A stretch of 64,000 nt of DNA, from positions 868,001 to 932,000 of the forward strand of contig NZ_AP028136.1 of NCBI RefSeq assembly GCF_030297555.1. Reading direction: 5' to 3'. Below, piece after piece: positions 39,741-48,236 of the stretch (position 1 is the first letter of the stretch; each line of letters opens with the position of its first letter). Made by a program: the position numbers and the translations under genes. This stretch comes from Polynucleobacter sp. HIN5. GTDB taxonomy: Bacteria > Pseudomonadota > Gammaproteobacteria > Burkholderiales > Burkholderiaceae. The notes below the pieces were generated by a model that searched no databases, was not told where the DNA came from, and saw nothing but the letters and a program-made list of their open reading frames with translations.

Positions 39741-40460
39741 ATGAAAGCAATTACTGCGTATCAAGAAGTAAAACAGAAGATCACGGGCGATATCGTCCGT
39801 GGTCGTTACTTTATGGGCGAGGCCCTGCCTGCTGAAAAGGAGTTGGCAAAAGAGCTGAAGGTATCAATTGGCACGCTCCGCAAAGCAGTGGATGAGCTTG
39901 TATCAGAAGGTATTGTGATTCGACGGCAAGGGAAGGGCACCTTTATTGCCGAGCATGACGAACAGCGCTTGTTGTATTACTTCTTTCATGTGATTAAGCA
40001 TGACGCTGACCACAAAAAATATCCAACGGTTGAATTAGTCTCGTTCCAAAGTGCAAGCGCAAATAGCGAAGAAGCAAAAAAGCTTCAACTAAAAGAGGGT
40101 TCGCCAGTATGGCGGATTGTCAATCGCCTCTCACTTGATGGCCAATGTGTCATCGTCGATCGACTTACGCTCAGCAAAGAGCGATTTCCAACCTTGACTC
40201 GAAGTGCTTTTCAGCATCGTCAGGGCAGTATTTATCAGTTGTATCAGGCCCAATATGGACAAGTGGTTGCGCGAACCAGTGAGCGATTACGAGCCGGTGC
40301 AGCAAGTAAACAAGATGCTGAATGGCTTCACTTAAAGGTTGGTGACCCCGTAATTGTGATTCGTCGTCTAGCGATTGGAATGCAAGACGAGTCGATTGAG
40401 TGGCGAGTCTCAACCCTAAATACCCAGCATTACGAGTACTTCAGCGAACTAGGGACTTAA
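39741..40460 (+). CDS. suyR: GntR/HutC-type regulator of the sulfolactate genes (SuyR-like)
   Basis: The 239-residue regulator has an N-terminal winged helix (LPAEKELAKELKVSIGTLRKAVDELVSEG) and the wing RRQGKGTFIAEH. A C-terminal UTRA effector domain (VWRIVNRLSLDG, IYQLYQAQYG, RRLAIG) marks the HutC subfamily. It is 44 nt downstream of suyB, next to a 26-bp palindrome it may bind. The probable ligand is sulfolactate or sulfopyruvate (inference). Its stop codon overlaps the stop of the convergent soeC-like gene. Confidence 0.85.
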   Translation: MKAITAYQEVKQKITGDIVRGRYFMGEALPAEKELAKELKVSIGTLRKAVDELVSEGIVIRRQGKGTFIAEHDEQRLLYYFFHVIKHDADHKKYPTVELVSFQSASANSEEAKKLQLKEGSPVWRIVNRLSLDGQCVIVDRLTLSKERFPTLTRSAFQHRQGSIYQLYQAQYGQVVARTSERLRAGAASKQDAEWLHLKVGDPVIVIRRLAIGMQDESIEWRVSTLNTQHYEYFSELGT

Positions 40461-41413
40461 GCAATACGCTGGTAATACAGATTTTGTGGGTGGTTGGATT
40501 CAGCAAAAAATAGCCAGCGCTCTGCAATTAGACCAAGCAGATGCACTAAAAACGCTACGATAATTAAATTTAAGCTAGCTTGACTTGCCGCAAATACCAG
40601 TAGGGTGACAGGAAGCAGATAAGCCCCAAAAAATGCCAGCTTGCGAACATTGGCAACAAAGAAATTGGATTGCTGATGAAAGAACTCACGCGTATTAAAA
40701 CTACCACCCATCATCCCCATCGAAATTTGTCGAACGGGGCCTTGCTGGATTCCAGTCGCCGACTGCAAGGTTGATTTTGGCTTAAGGCTGCGATTTCGTT
40801 TCCAGATCCAAAGTTTCAGAGTGAGTGATAGCAACAATAAGAATCCTGTAAAACCAGTCACACCAGCAATGTTTTGAGAGGTGACGATAGCTTGTTCAGG
40901 TAGCCATGCTGACCAAATGGTAAATAGGGTCATTAGCAAAAACCATCCTGAAGCAAACCCAAGTGCAATGAAATTAACCATGGTCATCGGATGGGCCCAC
41001 TCTTGAATAAACCGAATGCATTGGTAAATCATGGCAGTGCACACCCACAGAAGAACTGCAAAAATACCGAGTAACAACCACAGCCAATTGGGAATCGCAC
41101 CCATTTGCCAGGAGTAAATATAGGCTAGAACTGTGAGGGCGATGAAACTTGGCAAAACTAACACCTCGCGCGAGAGCCAGGAAGTTCTCCACATCAAAAT
41201 GGCGCGCCATGCACGCTCTGGGTGCCCCAGATGAAAAAATGAGGCTAGTAATCCACCAGCCAATAGCAATAGCACGATTGGAAAAGCCAGGTAGTTCATG
41301 AAGTGACTGGGTAATGGATCACCTGCTAGATGCAAAACGAGAAGACTCATCACCATACCCTGAGCCATACCGGCCATACCGGTAAAGAAGATGAGTGAGA
41401 AAGCGGGATGCAT
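40457..41413 (-). CDS. soeC: DmsC-like membrane anchor, candidate sulfite dehydrogenase subunit SoeC
   Basis: The 318-residue protein has about eight hydrophobic helices and the DmsC-family segments FHLGHPERAWRA, MWRTSWLSREVLVLP and the late HLLGLIAERWLFF. It anchors the molybdoenzyme and passes electrons to quinone. The ATG overlaps the soeB stop by one base. DmsC-type rather than NrfD-type anchors are what I recall for SoeC. A DMSO-reductase-like role is the main alternative, argued against by the neighbouring sulfite-releasing enzyme and the lack of a Tat signal on the large subunit. Confidence 0.78.
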   Translation of the reverse strand: MHPAFSLIFFTGMAGMAQGMVMSLLVLHLAGDPLPSHFMNYLAFPIVLLLLAGGLLASFFHLGHPERAWRAILMWRTSWLSREVLVLPSFIALTVLAYIYSWQMGAIPNWLWLLLGIFAVLLWVCTAMIYQCIRFIQEWAHPMTMVNFIALGFASGWFLLMTLFTIWSAWLPEQAIVTSQNIAGVTGFTGFLLLLSLTLKLWIWKRNRSLKPKSTLQSATGIQQGPVRQISMGMMGGSFNTREFFHQQSNFFVANVRKLAFFGAYLLPVTLLVFAASQASLNLIIVAFLVHLLGLIAERWLFFAESNHPQNLYYQRIA

Positions 41414-42063
41414 TAGTTTTCTGCCTTTACAGCCGCAATGGTTTCAGTAATCGAGCGGGGCAAGTAGTGATTGGCTGGTTGGGTCTGCCACTCGGGCATT
41501 AGTCCATACCCACCACGTTCAGCAATCGCTTTGCTGGCATCCGACTTTGGATCATGTACATCACCAAAGATTCGTGCACTGGTTGGGCAGGCCAGCACAC
41601 AGGCTGGCTGGCGCTCTGACTCTGGTAGGGTCTCGCTATAGATACGATCGACACATAAGGTGCATTTAGTCATCACCTGCCGGTCCTCATCGAGCTCACG
41701 AGCTCCATACGGGCAAGCCCAAGCACAATACTTACAACCGATGCACTTGTCATAATCAACCAGCACAATGCCATCTTCTTTGCGCTTATAGCTAGCTCCG
41801 GTTGGGCAAACGGGCACGCATGGTGGATCCTCACAATGTAAACAGGATTTCGGGAAATGCACGGTCTCCATTTTTGGAAATACACCAGCCTCAAACGTTT
41901 GGACCCGATTAAAAAAGGTGCCGCTGGGATGAGCGCCGTAAGGATCTTGATCGGTCATCGGGCCAGCTGATCCCTGCGTATTCCATTCTTTGCATGAGGT
42001 AACGCATGCATGGCAGCCCACGCACACATTTAAATCAATTACGAGTGCTAACTGTTTACTCAT
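41413..42063 (-). CDS. soeB: Four-cluster ferredoxin-like subunit, candidate SoeB
   Basis: The 216-residue DmsB/PhsB-like protein has Cys groups CVGCHACVTSCKEW, CLHCEDPPCVPVCP, CIGCKYCAWACPYGA and CTLCVDR...CVLACP. These are sufficient for four [4Fe-4S] clusters. It carries electrons from the molybdenum subunit to the membrane anchor. The start overlaps the end of soeA by 8 nt and the stop overlaps soeC by 1 nt, so the three are one translationally coupled operon. No signal peptide: cytoplasmic side. Confidence 0.88.
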   Translation of the reverse strand: MSKQLALVIDLNVCVGCHACVTSCKEWNTQGSAGPMTDQDPYGAHPSGTFFNRVQTFEAGVFPKMETVHFPKSCLHCEDPPCVPVCPTGASYKRKEDGIVLVDYDKCIGCKYCAWACPYGARELDEDRQVMTKCTLCVDRIYSETLPESERQPACVLACPTSARIFGDVHDPKSDASKAIAERGGYGLMPEWQTQPANHYLPRSITETIAAVKAEN

Positions 42064-44968
42064 TCGGCTTCTTAATTTCGTACGATGATAGTTTGAGCAT
42101 GCCAGGAACTTCTTTGGCTTGTGCCGCTGGCCAAGTATCTAGATTTTCACTTGATCCAGCAGGGGATATCTTGACGCGCACATCGTACCATCCCGCTTGA
42201 CCAGTAATCGGATCTGAATTGCTGACACGGAAGCTGCCCTCGCGTGTGCCCATGGGCAGCTCTTCGGTAATTAAATGATTAAGTAGGAAGCCCTTCTTAG
42301 ACTCATCCGCATTAGGATCAAGATGCCATGCGGATTCTGCTTTACCAATGGCATTCCAAGTCCAAACAGTCCCCATTTCAACAGCCTGGGTATGACGGGC
42401 CATGCAGCGTACTTTGCCCCATTGGGATTCCACCCAAATCCAAGCACCGTCCTCAATACCATGATCAATGGCCGTAGCTGCATTAATAAACAGGAAGTTA
42501 TGACTGTGGATTTGTCGTAACCAGGCATTTTGTGAGTCCCACGAGTGATACATCGCCATCGGCCGTTGTGTAATGGCGTTGATGGAGTACTCGTCTAAAT
42601 TAGTAACCGCATCCTCTAAAGGTGGATACCAAAAGGGCAGCGGATCAAAAAATTGGATGATCCGTTCTTTGAGGTGATCCGGCGGTACGCGACCGGGGCG
42701 TTGGCCTTTGGCAGCCAGTCGAAACTGTTGAACAATATCTGAATACACCGCCAAAATAATCGGATCGTTCTTTTGGCGTAAGGCGTTGGCTTTGGCAAAG
42801 TCTAAATAGCCTTGGTTCCAGTTACGCATGTATTGATGTTCGGGGGGCATGCTGTAGTGAAAAACACAATTATTTTCTTGGTAGCGCTCCCATTGGTTGG
42901 GATTCGGTTCACCACGAATACTTTTATCACCATCCTTGCCGCGCCAACCCATTAAGAACCCAATACCGGAATCGGGTGCCGTCTGGAAGTTGGTAATGAA
43001 GTCGGGATAATCCTTGAACTTTCTTTGTCCATCCGCGGTTGTGAACGCAGGGAACTTTAAGCGGGAGGCAAGCTCAATTAAGACATCTTGAAAAGGTTTG
43101 CATTGTCCGGTCGGCGGCAAAACTGGGATACGTACTGAATCGCATGGCCCGTCAAATTCAGAGATAGGGCGATCCAACATACTCATTGCATCGTGGCGCT
43201 CAAGATAGGTCGTGTCAGGAAGCACGAGATCAGCAAAGGCCACCATCTCGGATTGGAATGCATCACAAATCACAAGAAATGGAATCTTGAACTGTCCATT
43301 TTCATCTTTGGCATTGAGATGCTGTCTAACTTCCATGGTGTTCATGGTGGAGTTCCATGACATATTAGCCATGAAAATCATCAAGGTATCAATCGAATAG
43401 GGATCGCCTTTGACAGCATTGGTAATGACGTTATGCATTAATCCATGAGCAGCTAAAGGGTGCTCCCAGGTGTAGGCCTTGTCGATTCGAAGAGGCTTGC
43501 CATCCTGATCAAGTGCCAAATCCTCTGGGCGAGTTGGCCAACCAAGCGGCGCTTTCGCTAACGGCGTATTCACCTGAATGTCATTTTCCGAAGAGGGTGG
43601 TTTGATGTTCGGAGGAATCTGACGGGGATAGGGGGCTTTATGACGAAAGCCGCCTGGACGATCGATGGTGCCCAGCAGAGTCATTAATACAGCTAAGGCA
43701 CGTGTCGTTTGAAAACCATTCGAGTGGGCAGATAGGCCGCGCATCGCATGAAATGCAACGGGACGTCCAGTTACTGATGTATGGTGCTGCCCAAACGTAT
43801 CAGTCCAAGCAATAGGTAGCTCAAAGGATTGCTTAAATGCCGTGTGCGCCATTTCTTTGGCTAGTAAGCGGATACGCGAGGCTGGAATGGAAGTAATCTT
43901 CTCGGCCCACTCGGGCGTGCAAGACTTTACTTGCCGGCGCAATAATTCAAATGCAGGCGCAACCCGCTTGCCCTGATGGGGGCCGGGACCCATGACATAC
44001 TCGCCTGATAGGGCAGGGTCGACATCATTTGCAAAACAGGCTTTTGCAGCATTGCTTTTGATGTCCCAAATGTATTTGTTATGAGGAATGTCGGTATTAA
44101 TTGGATCCGACTCAGGATCAAATAAAAATAATCCTTCTTCAGGACCCGCATCAAGACAAACCAACTGCGATGAGTTGGTATACCGTTTTAAGAATGGATG
44201 ATCGACTTGATTGGCTACAATCAACTCATGCATCAACGCCATAAATAGCGCGCCATCGGTACCTGGTTTAATTGGAATCCACTCATCGGCGATCGCAGAA
44301 TATCCGGTACGCACAGGATTAATCGAGATGAATCGCCCACCATTGCGTTTAAACTTCGACAACGCGATCTTCATCGGATTACTGTGATGATCCTCTGCAG
44401 TTCCGATCATCACAAATAATTTGGCTTGCTCTAAATCGGGGCCGCCAAACTCCCAAAAACTACCCCCAATGGTGTAAATCATGCCCGCGGCCATATTGAC
44501 CGAACAAAAACCTCCGTGGGCTGCATAGTTAGGGGTGCCAAATTGACGAGCAAATAAGCCTGTAAGAGCTTGCATTTGATCGCGTCCAGTAAACAGTGCA
44601 AATTTTTTGGGATCGGTTTCTCGGATACCTCGTAAACGATCTTCCAAAATACTAAAGGCTCGTTCCCAAGAGATTTCTTCAAACTCCGATTGGCCACGCT
44701 CTGAGCCTGGCTTACGTAAGAGTGGCTTGGTGATCCGAGCAGGGGACTTCTGCTTCATGATTCCAGATGCACCCTTGGCACAAATGACCCCTTGGTTCAG
44801 CGGATGGTTGGGATTGCCATCGATATAAACCAGTTCGCCATCCCGCAAATGAGCCCGGATGCCACAGCGGCAAGCGCACATATAGCAGGTCGTGGTCTTC
44901 ACCTCGGTCGCCGGATTCTGTGAATGAACCGGATCGTGAACTGGTTGCGAAGATATAAATTTGAACAT
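42056..44968 (-). CDS. soeA: Molybdopterin oxidoreductase, candidate cytoplasmic sulfite dehydrogenase subunit SoeA
   Basis: The 970-residue DMSO-reductase-family protein has an N-terminal [4Fe-4S] site Cys28-x2-Cys31-x3-Cys35...Cys63 (CYMCACRCGI ... VICAKG). It has the molybdopterin domains and a C-terminal dinucleotide-binding domain (NFLFINAATAIDHG). There is no Tat signal, and the length near 970 fits SoeA better than Tat-exported PhsA/PsrA (about 760). SoeABC oxidises sulfite to sulfate in the cytoplasm with quinone as acceptor in Allochromatium and Ruegeria. ATG 44968 is preferred; the frame reaches 45019. Tail-to-tail placement with the SuyAB operon, which makes sulfite, supports the assignment. 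Confidence 0.8.
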   Translation of the reverse strand: MFKFISSQPVHDPVHSQNPATEVKTTTCYMCACRCGIRAHLRDGELVYIDGNPNHPLNQGVICAKGASGIMKQKSPARITKPLLRKPGSERGQSEFEEISWERAFSILEDRLRGIRETDPKKFALFTGRDQMQALTGLFARQFGTPNYAAHGGFCSVNMAAGMIYTIGGSFWEFGGPDLEQAKLFVMIGTAEDHHSNPMKIALSKFKRNGGRFISINPVRTGYSAIADEWIPIKPGTDGALFMALMHELIVANQVDHPFLKRYTNSSQLVCLDAGPEEGLFLFDPESDPINTDIPHNKYIWDIKSNAAKACFANDVDPALSGEYVMGPGPHQGKRVAPAFELLRRQVKSCTPEWAEKITSIPASRIRLLAKEMAHTAFKQSFELPIAWTDTFGQHHTSVTGRPVAFHAMRGLSAHSNGFQTTRALAVLMTLLGTIDRPGGFRHKAPYPRQIPPNIKPPSSENDIQVNTPLAKAPLGWPTRPEDLALDQDGKPLRIDKAYTWEHPLAAHGLMHNVITNAVKGDPYSIDTLMIFMANMSWNSTMNTMEVRQHLNAKDENGQFKIPFLVICDAFQSEMVAFADLVLPDTTYLERHDAMSMLDRPISEFDGPCDSVRIPVLPPTGQCKPFQDVLIELASRLKFPAFTTADGQRKFKDYPDFITNFQTAPDSGIGFLMGWRGKDGDKSIRGEPNPNQWERYQENNCVFHYSMPPEHQYMRNWNQGYLDFAKANALRQKNDPIILAVYSDIVQQFRLAAKGQRPGRVPPDHLKERIIQFFDPLPFWYPPLEDAVTNLDEYSINAITQRPMAMYHSWDSQNAWLRQIHSHNFLFINAATAIDHGIEDGAWIWVESQWGKVRCMARHTQAVEMGTVWTWNAIGKAESAWHLDPNADESKKGFLLNHLITEELPMGTREGSFRVSNSDPITGQAGWYDVRVKISPAGSSENLDTWPAAQAKEVPGMLKLSSYEIKKPNE

Positions 44969-45052
44969 GCAGCGACTTATAGTTATCTCTTGATTGTAGC
45001 GACATTTAAGTGAATACACTCTTATTACAACAGCATTTGTCTCATAAATTCA

Positions 45053-45117
45053 TGATTGAAATCAATGATTTGAAGATATTCTTGGATAGTTACCGTAAAG
45101 CTCATTTTATGAGCCTT
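45053..45117. promoter_or_regulatory. Inverted repeats in the soeA upstream region
   Basis: Two dyads lie between soeA and the next rightward genes. ATTGA-AA-TCAAT is at 45055-45066, with matching AT flanks. AAAGCTCAT-TTT-ATGAGCCTT is at about 45097-45117, a 6-bp perfect core that could also be a weak terminator. Either may regulate soeABC. No other structure is evident in this gap apart from the small frame at 45157. Confidence 0.3.
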
Positions 45118-45156
45118 TAGTGAACCACAATGATCTCTCGAAACTAGGAGAGGGTC

Positions 45157-45252
45157 ATGAAAAAACTATTGGAATGGATTGTTTGGTTGGTATTCGCTGA
45201 GCACCCAGGGGAATGGGGACGCAAAGAATGGGTATGCAAGCGATTTGATTAG
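45157..45252 (+). CDS. Possible 31-residue membrane-associated peptide
   Basis: An ATG frame encodes a peptide beginning MKKLLEWIVWLVFAEHPG with a basic C-terminal tail ending KRFD. A strong AGGAG lies 6 nt upstream. That ribosome-binding site is in a potential hairpin (TCTCTC 45134-45139 with GAGAGG 45148-45153). The sequence is Trp-rich (five Trp in 31 residues) with a short hydrophobic helix. I recognise no family. The good ribosome-binding site argues for translation; the size argues for caution. Confidence 0.4.
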   Translation: MKKLLEWIVWLVFAEHPGEWGRKEWVCKRFD

Positions 45253-45388
45253 GATCCACCTTTAATCGCTCGATTAAGCATAAATCCTCTAGGGGCTTGA
45301 AAAACGCCATCTTTTTATAGGAAACTTAGACTAATATTAAAAGATAGGCGTGCTGTGGCGCTCGATACCATGGCAGAGAGGAGGAGTG

Positions 45389-45964
45389 GTGCTCAGCATT
45401 TTGAAGTTAGATGCGGGCGGTATCCCCCAGTGCTGGATAGATGCTGAGGATGCAACCCGACATTATGCAGATGACAGCGTTTCATGGACGCTAGGCGATC
45501 CCATCGCCATCATGCGTGGTGGTATCTCTCGTTTAACTGGCCAACAATCGATTATTGAGCTGCACTCCATCATTGCTGTCAAAGGCTCTGCAAAAATAAA
45601 TTTATTTGATGTAGTTCCAGCCATCACAAAACGTAAGCTCTACCGGCGTGATCGCGGCCTATGCGCTTATTGTGGTTGTCGAATCTCAGAGCACGATGCC
45701 GAAGCAGAGCATATTGTTCCCAACAGCAAAGGCGGTGGTTACTCCTGGATGAATCTGGTTGTCTCATGCCGTCCCTGCAATCAGCGTAAAGGTAATCGTA
45801 CGCCTGAGAAAGCGGGAATGAGTCTTCTTTACGCTCCTTATACGCCTAGTTTGTACGAAGATATGATTTTGAAGGGCAGGAATATTTTGGCTGATCAGAT
45901 GGATTTTCTGGCTGCTAATCTGCCGAAGGATAGTCGCATCTTGCAAGACCCATTTTGGGTCTAA
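45389..45964 (+). CDS. HNH endonuclease domain protein
   Basis: The protein of about 191 residues has a C-terminal HNH nuclease fold: zinc Cys pairs CAYCGCRI and CRPCNQRKGN bracket AEHIVPNSKGG and the Asn of WMNLVV. The N-terminal half (SVSWTLGDPIAIMRGGISRL) matches chromosomal HNH proteins common in proteobacteria, whose role is unclear. The frame begins at GTG 45350, but GTG 45389 (MLSILKLDAGG) with AGAGGAGG upstream fits the family start. Its stop is followed by the DUF3108 gene after 36 nt. Confidence 0.85.
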   Translation: MLSILKLDAGGIPQCWIDAEDATRHYADDSVSWTLGDPIAIMRGGISRLTGQQSIIELHSIIAVKGSAKINLFDVVPAITKRKLYRRDRGLCAYCGCRISEHDAEAEHIVPNSKGGGYSWMNLVVSCRPCNQRKGNRTPEKAGMSLLYAPYTPSLYEDMILKGRNILADQMDFLAANLPKDSRILQDPFWV

Positions 45965-46000
45965 TTGATTGCTAGTAGCAATCGCTCTCTGAGTTTTTCT

Positions 46001-46981
46001 ATGAATGGTTTGCGCCTACTCAAACCGCGTACGATTGTGCTGTTTGCAATCACCATATCGGTATTGGTCCATCTTTACATATTTGTTGGGTTTCCCAGTT
46101 TTTTATTCTCTAAGGCGGCTCCATTAGAAGATGTGACCGTCGCCGAGCTGCGTGTCGAGCCTGTTAAAAAAGTTCAGTTAAGTAAACCGGCCGCACCTGA
46201 GCCAAGCGTGCGGGATCAAAGCTCAAACGCAGTTGGCGATGGTGCAGTCATTGAATCTGGTGGAGGTAACGGCACAGGGCAAATAGAGCAAGAGGGCCAA
46301 GCTTTTCGGGTTCCCGATCCTGGTGTTTATTACTATGATGCCTATCTCGATGGCCAATACTTGCAAACGGCTTCAATTGAGTGGCAATTCGATCCTAAGC
46401 TTGGGTATCGATTGTTTATCAATATTCCCTATGCATTTGTTGGGCCATTTATCTTTGAATCCCGAGGAAAAATTGACGCATACGGTTTAGCCCCTGATTT
46501 TTATGTGGAGAACCTTGGGAGCCGGCCTGCACGATTTACCCGATTTGATCGCGATGATAAGGGGGGAGGGAAGTTATTCTTCTCCCAAAAGCCGGATCAA
46601 TTAAAAGACATTCCACCGGGGACTCAGGATCGCTTTAGCCTCATGATGCAGTTGGCCTCTTTGCTTGCAGGGAATGATCAGATTGATGAAAAAGGAACGG
46701 TGCGAGAAATTCCGATTGCCAATCTCGATACAGTTGAAACTTGGCGTTTTCAAAGCCAAGGTGAAGAATTATCCGATGCAGTATCGACTTTGGGACCCAC
46801 GGTCCTGCGGCATTACAAGCGTTTACCTGTCAAGGAAATGGATCACAAGCGCAGAAATGACATATGGTTAGTGAAAGATTTTGGCTGGATACCGGGTAGG
46901 GTGCGCCTTGAGAATGAAAAGGGTCGAACCTTTGAACTATTTCTCAAGCAAGTCGACCCAATTGCAGACTTGCCTAAGTAA
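46001..46981 (+). CDS. DUF3108 envelope protein with N-terminal membrane anchor
   Basis: The 326-residue protein has an N-terminal helix (TIVLFAITISVLVHLYIFVGF) that resembles a TonB-like anchor. A Pro/Ala/Lys-rich linker and a DUF3108 beta-rich domain (about residues 105-320) follow. Typical strings are YYYDAYLDGQYLQTASIEW, RFTRFDRDDKGG, TVETWRFQSQGEE and VKDFGWIPGRVRLEN. The family is periplasmic and uncharacterised. ATG 46001 is chosen over the TTG at 45965. Likely co-transcribed with the HNH gene. Confidence 0.85.
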   Translation: MNGLRLLKPRTIVLFAITISVLVHLYIFVGFPSFLFSKAAPLEDVTVAELRVEPVKKVQLSKPAAPEPSVRDQSSNAVGDGAVIESGGGNGTGQIEQEGQAFRVPDPGVYYYDAYLDGQYLQTASIEWQFDPKLGYRLFINIPYAFVGPFIFESRGKIDAYGLAPDFYVENLGSRPARFTRFDRDDKGGGKLFFSQKPDQLKDIPPGTQDRFSLMMQLASLLAGNDQIDEKGTVREIPIANLDTVETWRFQSQGEELSDAVSTLGPTVLRHYKRLPVKEMDHKRRNDIWLVKDFGWIPGRVRLENEKGRTFELFLKQVDPIADLPK

Positions 46982-46985
46982 ACGA

Positions 46986-47471
46986 TTATTTGACCGTTTT
47001 CTTGCGAATAATCTGGCCAATCATATTAAAGAGCACCGCACCAGACATCGAGGCAGCAAATATGCCGCTAAAGGCAACAACGATCGGTAGTATTTTCCAG
47101 TTATCCGGTAATGGAAAGCTTCCATACCCAACCGTGGTGTACATCTCGCCAGCAAAGTAAAAAGCGTTCGTATCGATCTCAAAAATCTTGAGAGCAATCA
47201 GTGCGTAGGACCACACCACAATATCAACTAAATGGGTCGTCAACACCAGGCCAACAGCAATCATATAGAACGGGATCGACAGCCAAAAGATATTGCGCTT
47301 ATCCGCCCAATCAATCAGCACTTGGTAAATCTTGCCAATTAATAGAATCAGTAGTGCATGAGCAACTAGCATACCGATCGCGGTCATAAAGACTACGGTT
47401 AGCTGGTCTGGGAAGCTTTCACCAACTTGCCGCGCCAGAGTAAAGAAGTTTGGAAGGGATGACATCGCCAT
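46986..47471 (-). CDS. Potassium-channel-like membrane protein
   Basis: The 161-residue protein has three to four hydrophobic helices and, at residues 112-117, the selectivity-filter signature TTVGYG. A pore-helix-like FAGEMY precedes it and a final inner helix (LPIVVAFSGIFAASMSGAVLF) follows, as in Ion_trans_2 domains. The RCK gating domain seen in many bacterial K+ channels is absent. Small proteins of this kind occur widely in proteobacteria, and conductance is unproven. Start is 47471 or the nearby ATG at 47465. Confidence 0.8.
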   Translation of the reverse strand: MAMSSLPNFFTLARQVGESFPDQLTVVFMTAIGMLVAHALLILLIGKIYQVLIDWADKRNIFWLSIPFYMIAVGLVLTTHLVDIVVWSYALIALKIFEIDTNAFYFAGEMYTTVGYGSFPLPDNWKILPIVVAFSGIFAASMSGAVLFNMIGQIIRKKTVK

Positions 47472-47522
47472 TGAATGTTATATGTTATTTGACATAATAA
47501 TGATTATACGCAAATATGATAT

Positions 47523-48236
47523 TTAGCCCTTGGGCTGGGAATCAACGGCTACAGGCTTTGGACCCCCTTCATATTTGGTTTTATAGAGCTTTTCCCAGCG
47601 CGATCGCAAACCCCTGGATATCTCTTCTTGATTGAATAAATCTGCAACATCAATGGCACTAAAGCCTTGATGATTCCGGATTTGCAAATCAGCGCCACGA
47701 TCAAGCAATAGCCTCACTAATTGAATATTGCCAGAGCGGACAGCCATCATCAGAGGTGTTGTATCGCTATCCGATAAGGCGTTCGCCTGAGCACCCTTAT
47801 CCAAGAGGAACTCCGCAACTTGCAAATGACCGTTGGTACAAGCGTAATGCAGCGGTGTCCAACCCGATTTATTAATCGTGGCGGCCCGCTTATCAATGAG
47901 GGTCTTGACCTCTGGTAAGAAACCATACAGCGATGCCATCATCAGGACGTTTTCACCAGAGAGATTTGGTTGGTCTACATCCAGATTCTTCAAAGTGAGA
48001 AGGTAATCGAGGGTTGTGCGCGAGTTCTCTCGCACCGCATAAACCGAGATCGGATTGCCGCCGCGAACGAGTAAATTAGGACTTACGCCGTCTTGTAGGA
48101 GCCTCTTCACTTGCGCAAGGTCGTCAAATTGCACGGCGCGAGCCATTTGATCGGCCTGTTCTTGGGATTGAGCGATGGCGAAACCAGAGAAAAGGCTCAG
48201 GGCGGCAAGAATAGTAAAAATGCGACGTAACATCAT
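47523..48236 (-). CDS. Exported ankyrin-repeat protein
   Basis: The 237-residue protein has a signal peptide (FTILAALSLFSGFAIAQ) and about five ankyrin repeats, the clearest being SGWTPLHYACTNGHLQVAEFLLDKGA and the following DTTPLMMAVRSGNIQLVRLLLDRGA. A Pro/Gly-rich tail ends the protein. A periplasmic ankyrin protein presumably binds another protein; the partner is unknown. The ATGATG start overlaps the tatD stop by 4 nt, so it ends the mltG-tmk-holB-tatD block. Confidence 0.88.
   Translation of the reverse strand: MMLRRIFTILAALSLFSGFAIAQSQEQADQMARAVQFDDLAQVKRLLQDGVSPNLLVRGGNPISVYAVRENSRTTLDYLLTLKNLDVDQPNLSGENVLMMASLYGFLPEVKTLIDKRAATINKSGWTPLHYACTNGHLQVAEFLLDKGAQANALSDSDTTPLMMAVRSGNIQLVRLLLDRGADLQIRNHQGFSAIDVADLFNQEEISRGLRSRWEKLYKTKYEGGPKPVAVDSQPKG

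Noticed and set aside
42056..44968. DMSO, thiosulfate or polysulfide reductase catalytic subunit
   Set aside because: No Tat signal, a length near 970, and adjacency to a sulfite-producing operon favour SoeA. Not excluded without a phylogeny.
45097..45117. Terminator at AAAGCTCAT/ATGAGCCTT
   Set aside because: The stem is short and AT-rich with only TTT after it, and no rightward gene precedes it. Listed only as a possible regulatory dyad.
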